Shown: positions 25,841 through 34,456 of the stretch, piece by piece
Numbering within the stretch: the stretch's first letter is position 1
Layout: each line of letters starts with the position of its first letter
From: ZC4RG29 sp964521255
GTDB lineage: Bacteria > Bacteroidota > Bacteroidia > Cytophagales > Cyclobacteriaceae
DNA length: 64,000 nucleotides
Direction of reading: 5' to 3'
Assembly (NCBI GenBank): GCA_964521255.1
Contig: CAZFRM010000001.1
Location: forward strand, 1 to 64,000
Made by a program: the position numbers and the translations under genes
Notes under the pieces: generated by a model
What the model saw: the letters and a program-made list of their open reading frames with translations, nothing else
Database searches by the model: none
Told to the model about the DNA's origin: nothing

Positions 25841-26962
25841 ATGTCAACCAAACGAGACTACTACGAAATTCTTGGCCTAAGCAAATCTTCAACACCAGAA
25901 GAAATAAAAAAAGCCTACCGTAAAATAGCCATCCAGTTTCACCCGGATAAAAATCCCGGCAACAAGGAGGCAGAAGAAAAATTTAAAGAGGCAGCGGAAG
26001 CTTATGAAGTACTCAGCAATGCAGACAAGCGCGCGCAGTACGATCGGTTTGGCCATTCTCGTCCCGGCAACGGAGGTTTTGGTGGCGGACATGAAATGAA
26101 CATGGAGGATATCTTCAGCCAGTTTGGAGATATTTTCGGAGGCGGAGGAAGTCCGTTTGATAGTTTCTTTGGTGGAGGAGGATCTCGTCGGAGAACAAGA
26201 AAGGGATCTAACTTAAGGATCAAGCTTAAACTCAACCTTGATGAAATAGCAAACGGTGTTGAGAAAAAAATCAAAGTAAACCGTCTTATACGTGCTGAAG
26301 GTGTGACATTCAAAACGTGTAACACCTGCCAGGGAACCGGACAAATGAAGCGTGTGGTGAATACCATGCTTGGACAAATGGTTTCAGCCACAACATGCCC
26401 AACCTGTGATGGCTCAGGACAAATACTGGATAAGCGCCCTCCGGGAGTTGACAATTCAGGACTTGTTTCAAAAGAAGAAGTAATTACAGTAAAAATACCT
26501 TCAGGTGTAGGTGATGGAATGCAACTCTCAATGTCTGGAAAAGGAAATGAAGCTCCGGGCGGAGGTGCAGCAGGCGATTTATTAATACTTATTGAGGAAC
26601 AGGAGGACAAGAATTTAAAACGAGATGGCAACAACATTATTTACGATCTGCATATAAGTTTCATTGATGCAGCTCTCGGAACAAGCGTTGAAGTTCCATC
26701 GGTTGGAGGAAAAGTGAAAATAAAGATCGAACCCGGAACCCAAAGCGGCAAAATCTTGCGACTTAGGGGAAAAGGCTTACGTGATGTAAATGGCTATGAA
26801 ACCGGTGACCAGCTTGTTTATGTGAACGTTTGGACACCTAAAAAACTAAGCAGTGAGGAGAGGGCAAAACTTGAAAGTCTGCGAAATTCCCCAAATTTTG
26901 AACCAAATCCTGATGCCAACGAAAGAGGTTTCTTTGAAAGAATGAAGGAGTTTTTTAACTAA
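25841..26962 (+). CDS. dnaJ: Chaperone DnaJ with reduced zinc-binding domain
   Basis: Hsp40 co-chaperone, 373 residues. It has a J domain (YRKIAIQFHPDKNPGN, with HPD), a Gly/Phe-rich region at about 75-115, then a central domain with only two CxxCxGxG motifs: CNTCQGTG and CPTCDGSG. The usual first and fourth motifs, which make zinc centre I, are replaced by LIRAEGVTF and RPPGVDNSG. The C-terminal substrate domains follow normally. As far as I recall, this reduced form is common in Bacteroidota. It probably works with the DnaK encoded at 39.6 kb. Confidence 0.95.
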   Translation: MSTKRDYYEILGLSKSSTPEEIKKAYRKIAIQFHPDKNPGNKEAEEKFKEAAEAYEVLSNADKRAQYDRFGHSRPGNGGFGGGHEMNMEDIFSQFGDIFGGGGSPFDSFFGGGGSRRRTRKGSNLRIKLKLNLDEIANGVEKKIKVNRLIRAEGVTFKTCNTCQGTGQMKRVVNTMLGQMVSATTCPTCDGSGQILDKRPPGVDNSGLVSKEEVITVKIPSGVGDGMQLSMSGKGNEAPGGGAAGDLLILIEEQEDKNLKRDGNNIIYDLHISFIDAALGTSVEVPSVGGKVKIKIEPGTQSGKILRLRGKGLRDVNGYETGDQLVYVNVWTPKKLSSEERAKLESLRNSPNFEPNPDANERGFFERMKEFFN

Positions 26963-27051
26963 CACTCGTTGTTAAAACAAATTTTTTATTGGTTTTGCAG
27001 GAAAAACTTACAAACCGTAACTAAACCCCTTCCCAGCCGTAACTATTCATC

Positions 27052-27951
27052 ATGCGGATAATTTGTTGGCTAGTCCTAACCAGCCTCGGGGCGGCGGTAA
27101 GTGCAGAAGTGTATGGGCAGGTAAAAAGGCAGTTTAACGTTGAGAACCTTGAAGCCTGTGAATCTATTAAGCTTTCCTTAAAAGCTAATAGTGGTAATTG
27201 CTTTATTAAACCAAGCCAGAACACCGACATTCTTAATGTATTCAGTAATCAGGATACAGAATCCTATTCTCACAATTTTGTTAAGGAAGTAAAAGGAAAA
27301 GTTTGTGAAGTAACACTTTCGCTTGAGGAAACAAGCTCAAGCGGCTTGAGTCAAACTATTTCATCCCGAATGTTCGGGCCATCCGATAATACATCAGGCA
27401 AGTACTGGAAAATGTATCTCACCGATGCCAAGCCTTATATACTCGAGCTCAACTACGGTATGGGCAATGCCAATGTTGATCTTTCCGGATTATCAATTCA
27501 GAAATTAAAAATCACCACGGGTAGCGCTAATGTAAATGTTGGATATCAAACGTTGGAGAATAGAGTTGATATGGATACACTATACGTCAAAGCAGACCTT
27601 GGTTCCATCAACGTCAAAAATATTAACCTTTCCCGTTCACGTAATTTGATCGCTGATGTTGGTTTTGGAAATATGTCGTTAGACTTCAGCGGACAGCCCA
27701 TAGTTAACAATACAGTGAAAGGCAGTGTAGGCGCAGGCAATCTTACCATTATTCTTCCTAATCAAAATATTCCTGTGTTAGTGAAAGTTCGCGATTCATG
27801 GCTTTGTAGTGTGACTATGGTTAAAAGTCTCAAGAAAATCAATTCAAATACTTTTGCCAACGAAGCCTATTCCAGGAATCCTAAAAATGCCCTTACATTC
27901 GACCTTGATGTATCAATGGGCAAAATTATTTTCAAAGAAGGGGCTAATTAA
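27052..27951 (+). CDS. Secreted beta-rich protein of unknown function (adhesin-head/DUF4097-like)
   Basis: 299 residues with an N-terminal signal peptide (MRIICWLVLTSLGAAVSAEVYG). The middle shows repeated short strands of the kind LKITTGSANVNVGY, LYVKADLGSINVKNI and LIADVGFGNMSLDF, spaced about 30-40 residues apart, suggesting a beta-solenoid similar to bacterial adhesin-head or DUF4097 domains. No catalytic residues are apparent. It stands between dnaJ and an ABC exporter and has no clear operon partner. I do not recognise a precise family. Confidence 0.65.
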   Translation: MRIICWLVLTSLGAAVSAEVYGQVKRQFNVENLEACESIKLSLKANSGNCFIKPSQNTDILNVFSNQDTESYSHNFVKEVKGKVCEVTLSLEETSSSGLSQTISSRMFGPSDNTSGKYWKMYLTDAKPYILELNYGMGNANVDLSGLSIQKLKITTGSANVNVGYQTLENRVDMDTLYVKADLGSINVKNINLSRSRNLIADVGFGNMSLDFSGQPIVNNTVKGSVGAGNLTIILPNQNIPVLVKVRDSWLCSVTMVKSLKKINSNTFANEAYSRNPKNALTFDLDVSMGKIIFKEGAN

Positions 27952-28020
27952 TTAGCCAATTATCAATTAGCGAATTAGCCAATGGATCTTACTTTGCTAA
28001 ATGTGCTTTATTGGCTAATT
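27950..28020. repeat. Inverted intergenic element with repeated AATTAGCCAAT
   Basis: AATTAGCCAAT occurs exactly at 27950-27960 and again at 27973-27983, joined by octamer-like ATTATCA/ATTAGCGA units. Its exact reverse complement ATTGGCTAATT lies at 28010-28020, with TTTGCTAAATGTGC before it as a degenerate second unit. The element begins on the stop codon of the upstream gene, which has no other terminator. Confidence 0.75.
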
Positions 28021-28114
28021 GACAAATCAACACCATCCTCACAAAAAATTAAGTCTCCAAACGTAATTACTTCTTATATTCAAGCACTAAGTAATCAGCG
28101 TTAAATCAATTCTT

Positions 28115-29026
28115 GTGAATGCACTTGTAGCCTCAAATGTTACCAAACGATATACTAATCATGTTGCCCTGGATAAGGTTGACTTGAAAATTCCTGAGAA
28201 AAGTATTTACGGACTTCTTGGTCCTAATGGCGCAGGTAAGACTACCTTCATCAGGATCATCAATCAAATCATAAATGCTGACGAAGGCGAGATTACCATT
28301 TTCAATTCGAAGCTTAACGCCAATCACGTTACAACAATCGGTTATCTCCCTGAAGAGCGGGGACTTTACAAGAAAATGAAAGTCGGTGATCAGCTTGTCT
28401 ATCTAGCACAGCTAAAAGGCATGTCGAAAAAAGAAGCGATTGATAAAAGTAAAACCTGGATAAAGAAATTTGAGATTACTGATTGGTGGCATAAAAAGGT
28501 TGAAGACCTCAGTAAAGGCATGGCGCAAAAAGTTCAATTCATCAGCACCGTGATGCATGAACCCAAACTTATTATTCTGGATGAACCTTTCTCCGGCTTT
28601 GACCCTGTGAATGCACAGGTAATTACCAATGAAATTTTTGAGCTTCGCGATAAAGGCAGTACCATTATTTTTTCTACCCATCGAATGGAAACGGTAGAAG
28701 AACTATGCGACCATATTGCTTTAATTAACAAGTCAAAAAAAATTCTTGAAGGACCAAAAAAACAGGTAAAAGAAACGTATCGCTCAAATACATTTATCGT
28801 TCATCACGCCGGAAGCTTTGATATGCAGGATGAAAACTACCAGGTCACGCATAGCGAAAAAGTAGACGATAATTTTTTTCACACCACCATCAAAATTTCA
28901 GATCATCAAAGTCCCAACAAACTCATTGGCAAACTCATTGAAGTAACGGAAGTCCACAGCTTCATAGAAAAAATTCCGACCATGAGTGAAATATTCATCG
29001 ATCTCGTTAAAGAAGGAAAAGCATGA
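28115..29026 (+). CDS. ABC transporter ATP-binding protein (NatA/Ccm type)
   Basis: ATPase of a two-gene export system, 303 residues. Walker A is GPNGAGKTT, the signature is LSKGMAQKVQFI, and Walker B LIILDEPFSGFDP is followed by the switch histidine in FSTHRMET. A C-terminal extension of about 80 residues (DUF4162-like) is present. The start codon is GTG at 28115, since MNALVASNVTKRY fits the family and no ATG is near. It overlaps the permease gene by four bases (ATGA), so translation is coupled. The substrate is unknown; Na+ export by NatAB is the best-known precedent. Confidence 0.93.
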   Translation: MNALVASNVTKRYTNHVALDKVDLKIPEKSIYGLLGPNGAGKTTFIRIINQIINADEGEITIFNSKLNANHVTTIGYLPEERGLYKKMKVGDQLVYLAQLKGMSKKEAIDKSKTWIKKFEITDWWHKKVEDLSKGMAQKVQFISTVMHEPKLIILDEPFSGFDPVNAQVITNEIFELRDKGSTIIFSTHRMETVEELCDHIALINKSKKILEGPKKQVKETYRSNTFIVHHAGSFDMQDENYQVTHSEKVDDNFFHTTIKISDHQSPNKLIGKLIEVTEVHSFIEKIPTMSEIFIDLVKEGKA

Positions 29027-30315
29027 ATCGAATCCTCCTCATCGCACAACGTGAATTCAAAAACAGGGTTCAGAAAAAATCATTTCTGGTGGCGACAATT
29101 CTCTTGCCGCTTATTTTTCCCGCCATCATGGGAGCGCTCATTTATGTTTTTGTTCAACAGCAGAAAAATTCAGATAAACAAGTTATTCACTTCCTCGATG
29201 AGAGTCATTTATTTGATGTCAGTTCAAAAGATTTCGTTTTCAAAAAATTTGATGGCAACCTTGAAGATGCAAAGAAGTCGTTCACGTATGATGATAGTTT
29301 TGGATTATTGTACATCCCATCAATCAATCCATACAAGCCCAATGGCATTACCTTATACACAAAAGTAAATCCAAGTCCAACGGACATCGGCAACCTCAGG
29401 CAGATGATTGAAGATCAATTGAGGCAAACAAAAATGCAGGAGTTAAAAATCAATAAAAATATTCTTGACAGCCTCAATACTAGTGTTGCAATTGAAACCG
29501 TAACCATTTCAAATACAGGTAAAGAACAAATCTCAAACTCAGGCGTATTGTTTGGTATTGGTATGACCTGCGGCATTCTCATGTATATGTTTATTCTAAT
29601 TTATGGCATGCAGATCATGCAGGGAATAATTGAGGAAAAAACCAGTCGTGTAGTAGAAGTTATTGTTTCTTCAGTGAGGCCTTTTCAATTAATGATGGGT
29701 AAGATTTTAGGACTTGCCTCTGTTGGGTTACTTCAATTTCTCATTTGGATTGTTTTGATCTCCACATTGTCAACATTGATTTTTGCATCTTTTGGTATTG
29801 ATATGCCGCAACAACAAATGATGGATCAGATGAATGCACAAGCTGCGCAAAGTGATGTTCCGGAAGTTGTTAAGATATGGAGCCAGATTCCGTTTGCCTA
29901 CATTATTTCAACCTTTGTATTTTATTTCATAGGTGGTTATCTTCTTTATGGAGCGCTCTTCGCGGCCGTCGGTTCTTCAGTCGATAGCCCGGCCGAAGCT
30001 CAACAATTTACTTTTCCCATAACCATACCCATGCTTATTTCATACCTGAGCTTATTCACATTTGTGTTAAATGATCCCCATGGTACAATTAGTGTTTGGC
30101 TATCCATTATACCTTTTACATCACCTATTGCAATGATAGGAAGGATAGCATTTGGCGTACCCGACTGGCAGCTTGCCTTATCAATGATCCTCCTTATTGC
30201 AGGATTCATCTTCACCACATGGATTGCTGCAAGAATTTACAGGGTTGGCATTCTGATGCATGGCACGAAAGTGAATTATAAAGTTTTGGCAAAGTGGTTC
30301 ATGATGAAGAATTGA
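29023..30315 (+). CDS. ABC transporter permease (NatB/ABC-2 type)
   Basis: 430-residue membrane partner of the preceding ATPase. One N-terminal transmembrane helix (about 21-45) leads into a large periplasmic domain of about 150 residues. Five to six more helices follow, from about 180 onward. The motif IIEEKTSRVVEVIVSSVRP is the cytoplasmic coupling element typical of the ABC-2 permease family. The gene ends the operon: a strong intrinsic terminator lies 40 bases behind it. Confidence 0.92.
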   Translation: MNRILLIAQREFKNRVQKKSFLVATILLPLIFPAIMGALIYVFVQQQKNSDKQVIHFLDESHLFDVSSKDFVFKKFDGNLEDAKKSFTYDDSFGLLYIPSINPYKPNGITLYTKVNPSPTDIGNLRQMIEDQLRQTKMQELKINKNILDSLNTSVAIETVTISNTGKEQISNSGVLFGIGMTCGILMYMFILIYGMQIMQGIIEEKTSRVVEVIVSSVRPFQLMMGKILGLASVGLLQFLIWIVLISTLSTLIFASFGIDMPQQQMMDQMNAQAAQSDVPEVVKIWSQIPFAYIISTFVFYFIGGYLLYGALFAAVGSSVDSPAEAQQFTFPITIPMLISYLSLFTFVLNDPHGTISVWLSIIPFTSPIAMIGRIAFGVPDWQLALSMILLIAGFIFTTWIAARIYRVGILMHGTKVNYKVLAKWFMMKN

Positions 30316-30355
30316 TTTATTGCATGCTTAAATGCTTTGAATCAAACAAAGACAT

Positions 30356-30384
30356 AACCGATTCCTAAAGGGTTCGGTTTTTTT
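30356..30384 (+). terminator. Intrinsic terminator of the ABC exporter operon
   Basis: AACCGATTCC (30356-30365) pairs with GGGTTCGGTT (30370-30379) around TAAA, with one mismatch, followed by seven T in all. Confidence 0.85.
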
Positions 30385-30401
30385 ATTTACTTTCAATTCG
30401 A

Positions 30402-31610
30402 ATGGCCGCTAAATCTTCTATACCGGGTATTGATTTTTATCAAAGCAACCCTTCTTTAAAATGGGTTGTTCTTGGCATTTCAATTTTAATAAGCATTGGT
30501 TCCATTTATTACACAAACGCATTGGTTGAACAGCTTAAGCAAAGGGAGAGAGAACAAGTTCAGCTATTCGCAAAAGCAATTGAATATACCCTTAACGATG
30601 ATCTGAGTAACAATTTTCTGTTTGTCACCGAAGAGATTATTAGCAAAAACAATTCGGTACCTACCATTTGGATTACGAAAGACGGCCAGTATCAATACCG
30701 TAATATTGAAATTGATCCCAAGTGGCCTGAAGCGCGAAAGCAAAGAGTGCTTGAACAGCAGATAGCGCAGATGAAAGAGGTCTACGAACCCATTGAAGTT
30801 ACTTACCGGCACGATTCTACAATAGAAAATTACGGATACGTTTACTACAAAAACTCTGCATTGCTCACCCAACTTATAACGTACCCTTACATTCAGCTTT
30901 CTGTAATTGCTATTTTTGGTTTCATTAGCTATCTCGCTTTTAACTATTCTAAAGCAGCAGAACAAAATCGTGTATGGGTAGGATTAGCCAAAGAGACGGC
31001 GCACCAGCTTGGCACACCTTTATCCTCCCTCATGGCCTGGGTAGAAGTTTTGCGCGATGATGAAAATCTTAAAAAGAGTGGCGTCGTGGATGAGTTACAG
31101 AAGGACATTCAAAAACTTACCACTGTAACGGAACGGTTCTCCAGCATTGGATCAACACCGGCCTTGAAAAAGGAAAATGTGGTGACGTTAATAAACAATG
31201 TGGTAAACTACCTGAGGCCAAGAGTATCTTCTAAAATAAAAATTGAAGTATATACTTTATCAGAAAATATTAGCGCTCTCCTACACGCACCACTGTTTGA
31301 ATGGGTCATTGAAAATCTTTGCAAGAACGCCGTAGATGCAATGGGTAATACCGGCACCATAGCCATAAAGATTTTGCGGGGAAGCGATAATAAAGTTTTT
31401 ATTGACGTTTCAGATACCGGAAAGGGCATCCCCCGTTCAAAAATACCAATGGTTTTTAAAGCCGGTTTTACCACAAAAAAAAGAGGATGGGGATTGGGAC
31501 TTGCCCTGGCCAAGCGCATCATTGAAGCTTACCATAACGGAAAAATATTTGTTAAATCCTCAGAAGAGAATCTGGGAACAACCTTCCGTATTTCCCTGGA
31601 CTCAGCTTGA
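30402..31610 (+). CDS. Two-transmembrane sensor histidine kinase
   Basis: 402 residues. Transmembrane helices at about 19-37 and 165-185 flank a periplasmic sensor domain of about 125 residues. The HisKA-like helix carries H201 in AKETAHQLGTPLSS. The ATPase domain shows NLCKNAVDAMG, DTGKGIP, FTTKKRGWGLGLALAKRI. No response regulator is next to it. It is flanked by a terminator upstream and the atpD promoter downstream, so it is likely monocistronic. Confidence 0.9.
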   Translation: MAAKSSIPGIDFYQSNPSLKWVVLGISILISIGSIYYTNALVEQLKQREREQVQLFAKAIEYTLNDDLSNNFLFVTEEIISKNNSVPTIWITKDGQYQYRNIEIDPKWPEARKQRVLEQQIAQMKEVYEPIEVTYRHDSTIENYGYVYYKNSALLTQLITYPYIQLSVIAIFGFISYLAFNYSKAAEQNRVWVGLAKETAHQLGTPLSSLMAWVEVLRDDENLKKSGVVDELQKDIQKLTTVTERFSSIGSTPALKKENVVTLINNVVNYLRPRVSSKIKIEVYTLSENISALLHAPLFEWVIENLCKNAVDAMGNTGTIAIKILRGSDNKVFIDVSDTGKGIPRSKIPMVFKAGFTTKKRGWGLGLALAKRIIEAYHNGKIFVKSSEENLGTTFRISLDSA

Positions 31611-31676
31611 TCTGAAAACGTTATTTTAGTATAAATTTCAAGGATATTACCTCAATAAAAATCATTTCTGCTAAGG

Positions 31677-31707
31677 TTGGCATTGCCGGATATTACCATT
31701 ACTTTTG
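31677..31707 (+). promoter_or_regulatory. Housekeeping promoter of atpD-atpC
   Basis: TTGG at 31677-31680 and TACTTTTG at 31700-31707 (19 bases between) match the Bacteroidota -33/-7 promoter (TTTG, TAnnTTTG) well. The ATG follows 45 bases later. Confidence 0.7.
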
Positions 31708-31752
31708 CGGTCGAAATTTTTAGCCTCTAATCAAAAAATATATACTTAAACG

Positions 31753-33261
31753 ATGGCAAACATTGGTAGAATCACCCAGGTAATCGGTCCTGTTGTGGAC
31801 GTAGCGTTCGATGATCCTGCTTCAAAACTCCCTAACATTTTGGATTCCCTGGAAGTTACAAAAGCTGACGGTACTCGCGTAGTACTGGAATGTCAGCAGC
31901 ATCTTGGTGAAGAACGTGTAAGAACCATTTCCATGGAAGGAACAGAAGGGTTGATGCGTGGAATGAAAGTTATTGACACAGGATCACCGATAAAGATGCC
32001 AATCGGGGAAGATATCAAAGGCCGCCTTTTCAACGTAATCGGCGAAGCCATCGATGGAATTAAGCAACCTAAAGGCACTTCTTCAATGCCTATCCACCGT
32101 CACGCGCCGGCATTTGAAGATCTTACGACTTCTACCGAAGTACTTTTCACAGGTATAAAAGTTATTGACTTGATTGAGCCCTATTCTAAAGGCGGAAAGA
32201 TCGGTTTGTTTGGTGGCGCCGGTGTAGGAAAAACCGTATTGATCCAGGAACTTATTAATAATATCGCCAAGGCTTATTCAGGACTTTCTGTTTTTGCAGG
32301 CGTTGGTGAACGTACACGCGAAGGGAATGACCTGTTACGTGAAATGATCGAAGCTGGAATTGTTAACTATGGTGAAGAATTTCTTAAATCATTGCATGCT
32401 GGTGGATGGGATCTTTCAAAAGTAGATCACAGCAAACTGGCAGATTCCAAAGCAACTTTTGTGTTCGGTCAAATGAATGAACCTCCGGGAGCACGTGCAC
32501 GCGTTGCTTTATCAGGTTTAACCATTGCAGAATATTTCCGTGATGGCGATGGTACAGGAAAAGGCCGTGATATACTTTTCTTTATTGATAACATTTTCCG
32601 TTTCACTCAGGCGGGGTCAGAAGTGTCGGCTCTTTTAGGTCGTATGCCTTCTGCTGTAGGGTACCAACCTACGCTGGCTACTGAAATGGGCGCGATGCAG
32701 GAACGCATTACATCAACCAAGAATGGTTCTATTACTTCAGTGCAGGCCGTTTATGTTCCTGCCGATGATTTAACTGACCCTGCTCCTGCAACAACGTTTG
32801 CTCACCTGGACGCAACAACAGTATTGTCTCGGAAAATATCTGAGCTCGGTATCTACCCTGCTGTGGATCCGTTGGATTCTACATCACGAATTTTGAGACC
32901 TGAAATTGTTGGCGATGAACATTACGACTGTGCACAGCGTGTGAAGAATATTCTTCAACGCTATAAAGAGTTGCAGGATATTATCGCGATTCTTGGTATG
33001 GATGAATTATCTGATGAAGACAAACAAGTAGTATACCGTGCACGACGCGTACAGCGATTCCTGTCTCAACCCTTCCATGTGGCCGAAGCATTTACAGGTT
33101 TGAAAGGTGTCTTGGTTGATATTAAGGATACAATCAAAGGCTTCAATATGATCATGGATGGTGAATTAGATCATCTTCCTGAAATGGCCTTCAACCTGGT
33201 TGGAGACATTGATCAGGCTATTGCCAAAGGTGAAAAGATGATTGCTGAAGCAAAAGGATAA
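31753..33261 (+). CDS. atpD: F1F0 ATP synthase subunit beta
   Basis: Catalytic subunit of F1. 502 residues with P-loop GGAGVGKTVLI, the catalytic glutamate in GVGERTREGNDL, and ALSGLTIAEYFRD, ending in the DELSDEDKQVV region that contacts gamma. Together with atpC it forms a two-gene unit apart from the other ATP synthase genes, which are not in this window; this split is usual in Bacteroidota. It has a good promoter of its own. Confidence 0.98.
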   Translation: MANIGRITQVIGPVVDVAFDDPASKLPNILDSLEVTKADGTRVVLECQQHLGEERVRTISMEGTEGLMRGMKVIDTGSPIKMPIGEDIKGRLFNVIGEAIDGIKQPKGTSSMPIHRHAPAFEDLTTSTEVLFTGIKVIDLIEPYSKGGKIGLFGGAGVGKTVLIQELINNIAKAYSGLSVFAGVGERTREGNDLLREMIEAGIVNYGEEFLKSLHAGGWDLSKVDHSKLADSKATFVFGQMNEPPGARARVALSGLTIAEYFRDGDGTGKGRDILFFIDNIFRFTQAGSEVSALLGRMPSAVGYQPTLATEMGAMQERITSTKNGSITSVQAVYVPADDLTDPAPATTFAHLDATTVLSRKISELGIYPAVDPLDSTSRILRPEIVGDEHYDCAQRVKNILQRYKELQDIIAILGMDELSDEDKQVVYRARRVQRFLSQPFHVAEAFTGLKGVLVDIKDTIKGFNMIMDGELDHLPEMAFNLVGDIDQAIAKGEKMIAEAKG

Positions 33262-33273
33262 TTACATTCCGGC

Positions 33274-33519
33274 ATGGAACTCGAAATATTAACACCAGAA
33301 AAAAAAGTATTTGAAGGAGAAGTGACTATTGCCACCTTTCCTGGAGCAGATGGATCATTTCAGGTGATGGATAATCACGCTCCTTTAATCTCCCTGCTGA
33401 AAGAAGGGCCGGTGGAATACAAAGGGAAAGACGGAACAAAAAGTATTTCCATAACTGGCGGAGTTGTTGAGGTGCTAAAGAACAAGGTAATACTTCTTGC
33501 TGAAGGAGTTACTGGTTAA
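33274..33519 (+). CDS. atpC: F1F0 ATP synthase subunit epsilon, short form
   Basis: 81 residues that match only the N-terminal beta-sandwich of epsilon (MELEILTPEKKVFEGEV, ATFPGADGSFQVMDNHAPL). The C-terminal two-helix domain, which in many bacteria inhibits ATP hydrolysis, is missing; the reading frame stops at a TAA followed directly by a terminator, so no truncation by frameshift is evident. It starts 12 bases after atpD. Confidence 0.95.
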   Translation: MELEILTPEKKVFEGEVTIATFPGADGSFQVMDNHAPLISLLKEGPVEYKGKDGTKSISITGGVVEVLKNKVILLAEGVTG

Positions 33520-33550
33520 AAATTCAAATCATTATTAATAGAAATAATAA

Positions 33551-33575
33551 AACCCCGATTAAAGCCGGGGTTTTT
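33551..33575 (+). terminator. Intrinsic terminator of atpD-atpC
   Basis: AACCCCG (33551-33557) pairs with CGGGGTT (33566-33572) around 8 bases, followed by TTT and then GTTTT. Confidence 0.88.
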
Positions 33576-33600
33576 GTTTTAGTGAATATCTGATTTGTGA

Positions 33601-34134
33601 TTATTGCTTCGACAGCCATATCACGAAGAAAACTACACCGATAATTAATGCAATACCACCAATAATCCAGAATACATCTCCACCGATTATCAAAGAAACT
33701 ATACCAACAGCTCCAAAGATGGCTGCAAGTTTAAGATCGTGATCCATGGCAGCGGTAGCTTCAGCAGCTTTAATTTCATCTCCTGATTTCTTTGCCTTGA
33801 TATACGTTTTCATCAATGTCTTTGCTTCCTTTCGAAATTCCTTTTGTTCAGCTTTCGACATTTCCTTATAAGATTTGGCAGGCTTGCTTTCAGTTTTTAC
33901 TTCGGTAGATGCAACAACATTTTTTTCTGTGCTTGCCATCATTACCTCAGGATCAAGCTTAAGCGGACTTTCTTCTGTAATCCTTTCATTTTCCTGAACG
34001 GCCAATGGATTTTCGTTTTGTATTTGCTTTTTGCCTGCCTGATAGTCGTAATGATCAAAGTGGTAAGCGTACTTCTGTGTTGAACAGGACGCAAAGATTA
34101 CTGCGGCAACTAATAGAAAAAAATGGTTTCTCAT
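33601..34134 (-). CDS. Lipoprotein with two C-terminal membrane segments, unknown function
   Basis: 177 residues. A lipoprotein signal peptide ends in IFASC, with the lipidated cysteine at 17. A charged, low-complexity middle (residues 60-125, many Lys/Glu/Ala) is followed by two adjacent hydrophobic segments, AIFGAVGIVSLIIGG and VFWIIGGIALIIGVVFFVIW. I do not recognise a family. It is the last gene of a tight minus-strand operon with the membrane protein (4-base gap) and the RluA-type synthase. Confidence 0.75.
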   Translation of the reverse strand: MRNHFFLLVAAVIFASCSTQKYAYHFDHYDYQAGKKQIQNENPLAVQENERITEESPLKLDPEVMMASTEKNVVASTEVKTESKPAKSYKEMSKAEQKEFRKEAKTLMKTYIKAKKSGDEIKAAEATAAMDHDLKLAAIFGAVGIVSLIIGGDVFWIIGGIALIIGVVFFVIWLSKQ

Positions 34135-34138
34135 AATA

Positions 34139-34453
34139 TTAAGTTTTTGTTCTTCTAAAGATAGAAATTAAGCGCCTAAGAAAACGCTTTTCAAACTCCC
34201 AAAAAAATCTAAATTGACCAAAAACAAATCCGTAGGCTAACAGGATAACATTGTAAACAGGAAGAATAAGCAGATAATAAGCAATGGTAACCGATGGGGT
34301 ATCTTTGCCACCAAAGAGCCCGAGGATAGGATTCTTGAGAAACATTACTGTAAAGCCTGTGCAAGCAAACACCAACAAGACGATGATTACTTGCCAGGCG
34401 CTGCCTAATTTCCATCGTAGTCTTAACTTCTCAATCCATCCAGGCGATTTCAT
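34139..34453 (-). CDS. Small conserved membrane protein (possibly DUF6787)
   Basis: 104 residues with a basic, Trp-containing N-terminus (WIEKLRLRWKLGSAW), two transmembrane helices (about 21-41 and 57-80), and a basic aromatic tail (FRFFWEFEKRFLRRL). It resembles a membrane protein family common in Bacteroidota, DUF6787 from memory; the family number is uncertain and no function is known. It lies three bases behind the synthase gene. Confidence 0.7.
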   Translation of the reverse strand: MKSPGWIEKLRLRWKLGSAWQVIIVLLVFACTGFTVMFLKNPILGLFGGKDTPSVTIAYYLLILPVYNVILLAYGFVFGQFRFFWEFEKRFLRRLISIFRRTKT

Positions 34454-34456
34454 TTC

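Noticed and set aside
26002..26637. A 211-codon open frame on the minus strand within dnaJ
   Set aside because: It is an antisense shadow of the Gly-rich and Cys-rich dnaJ sequence; its translation is Pro/Ser-rich and matches no family.
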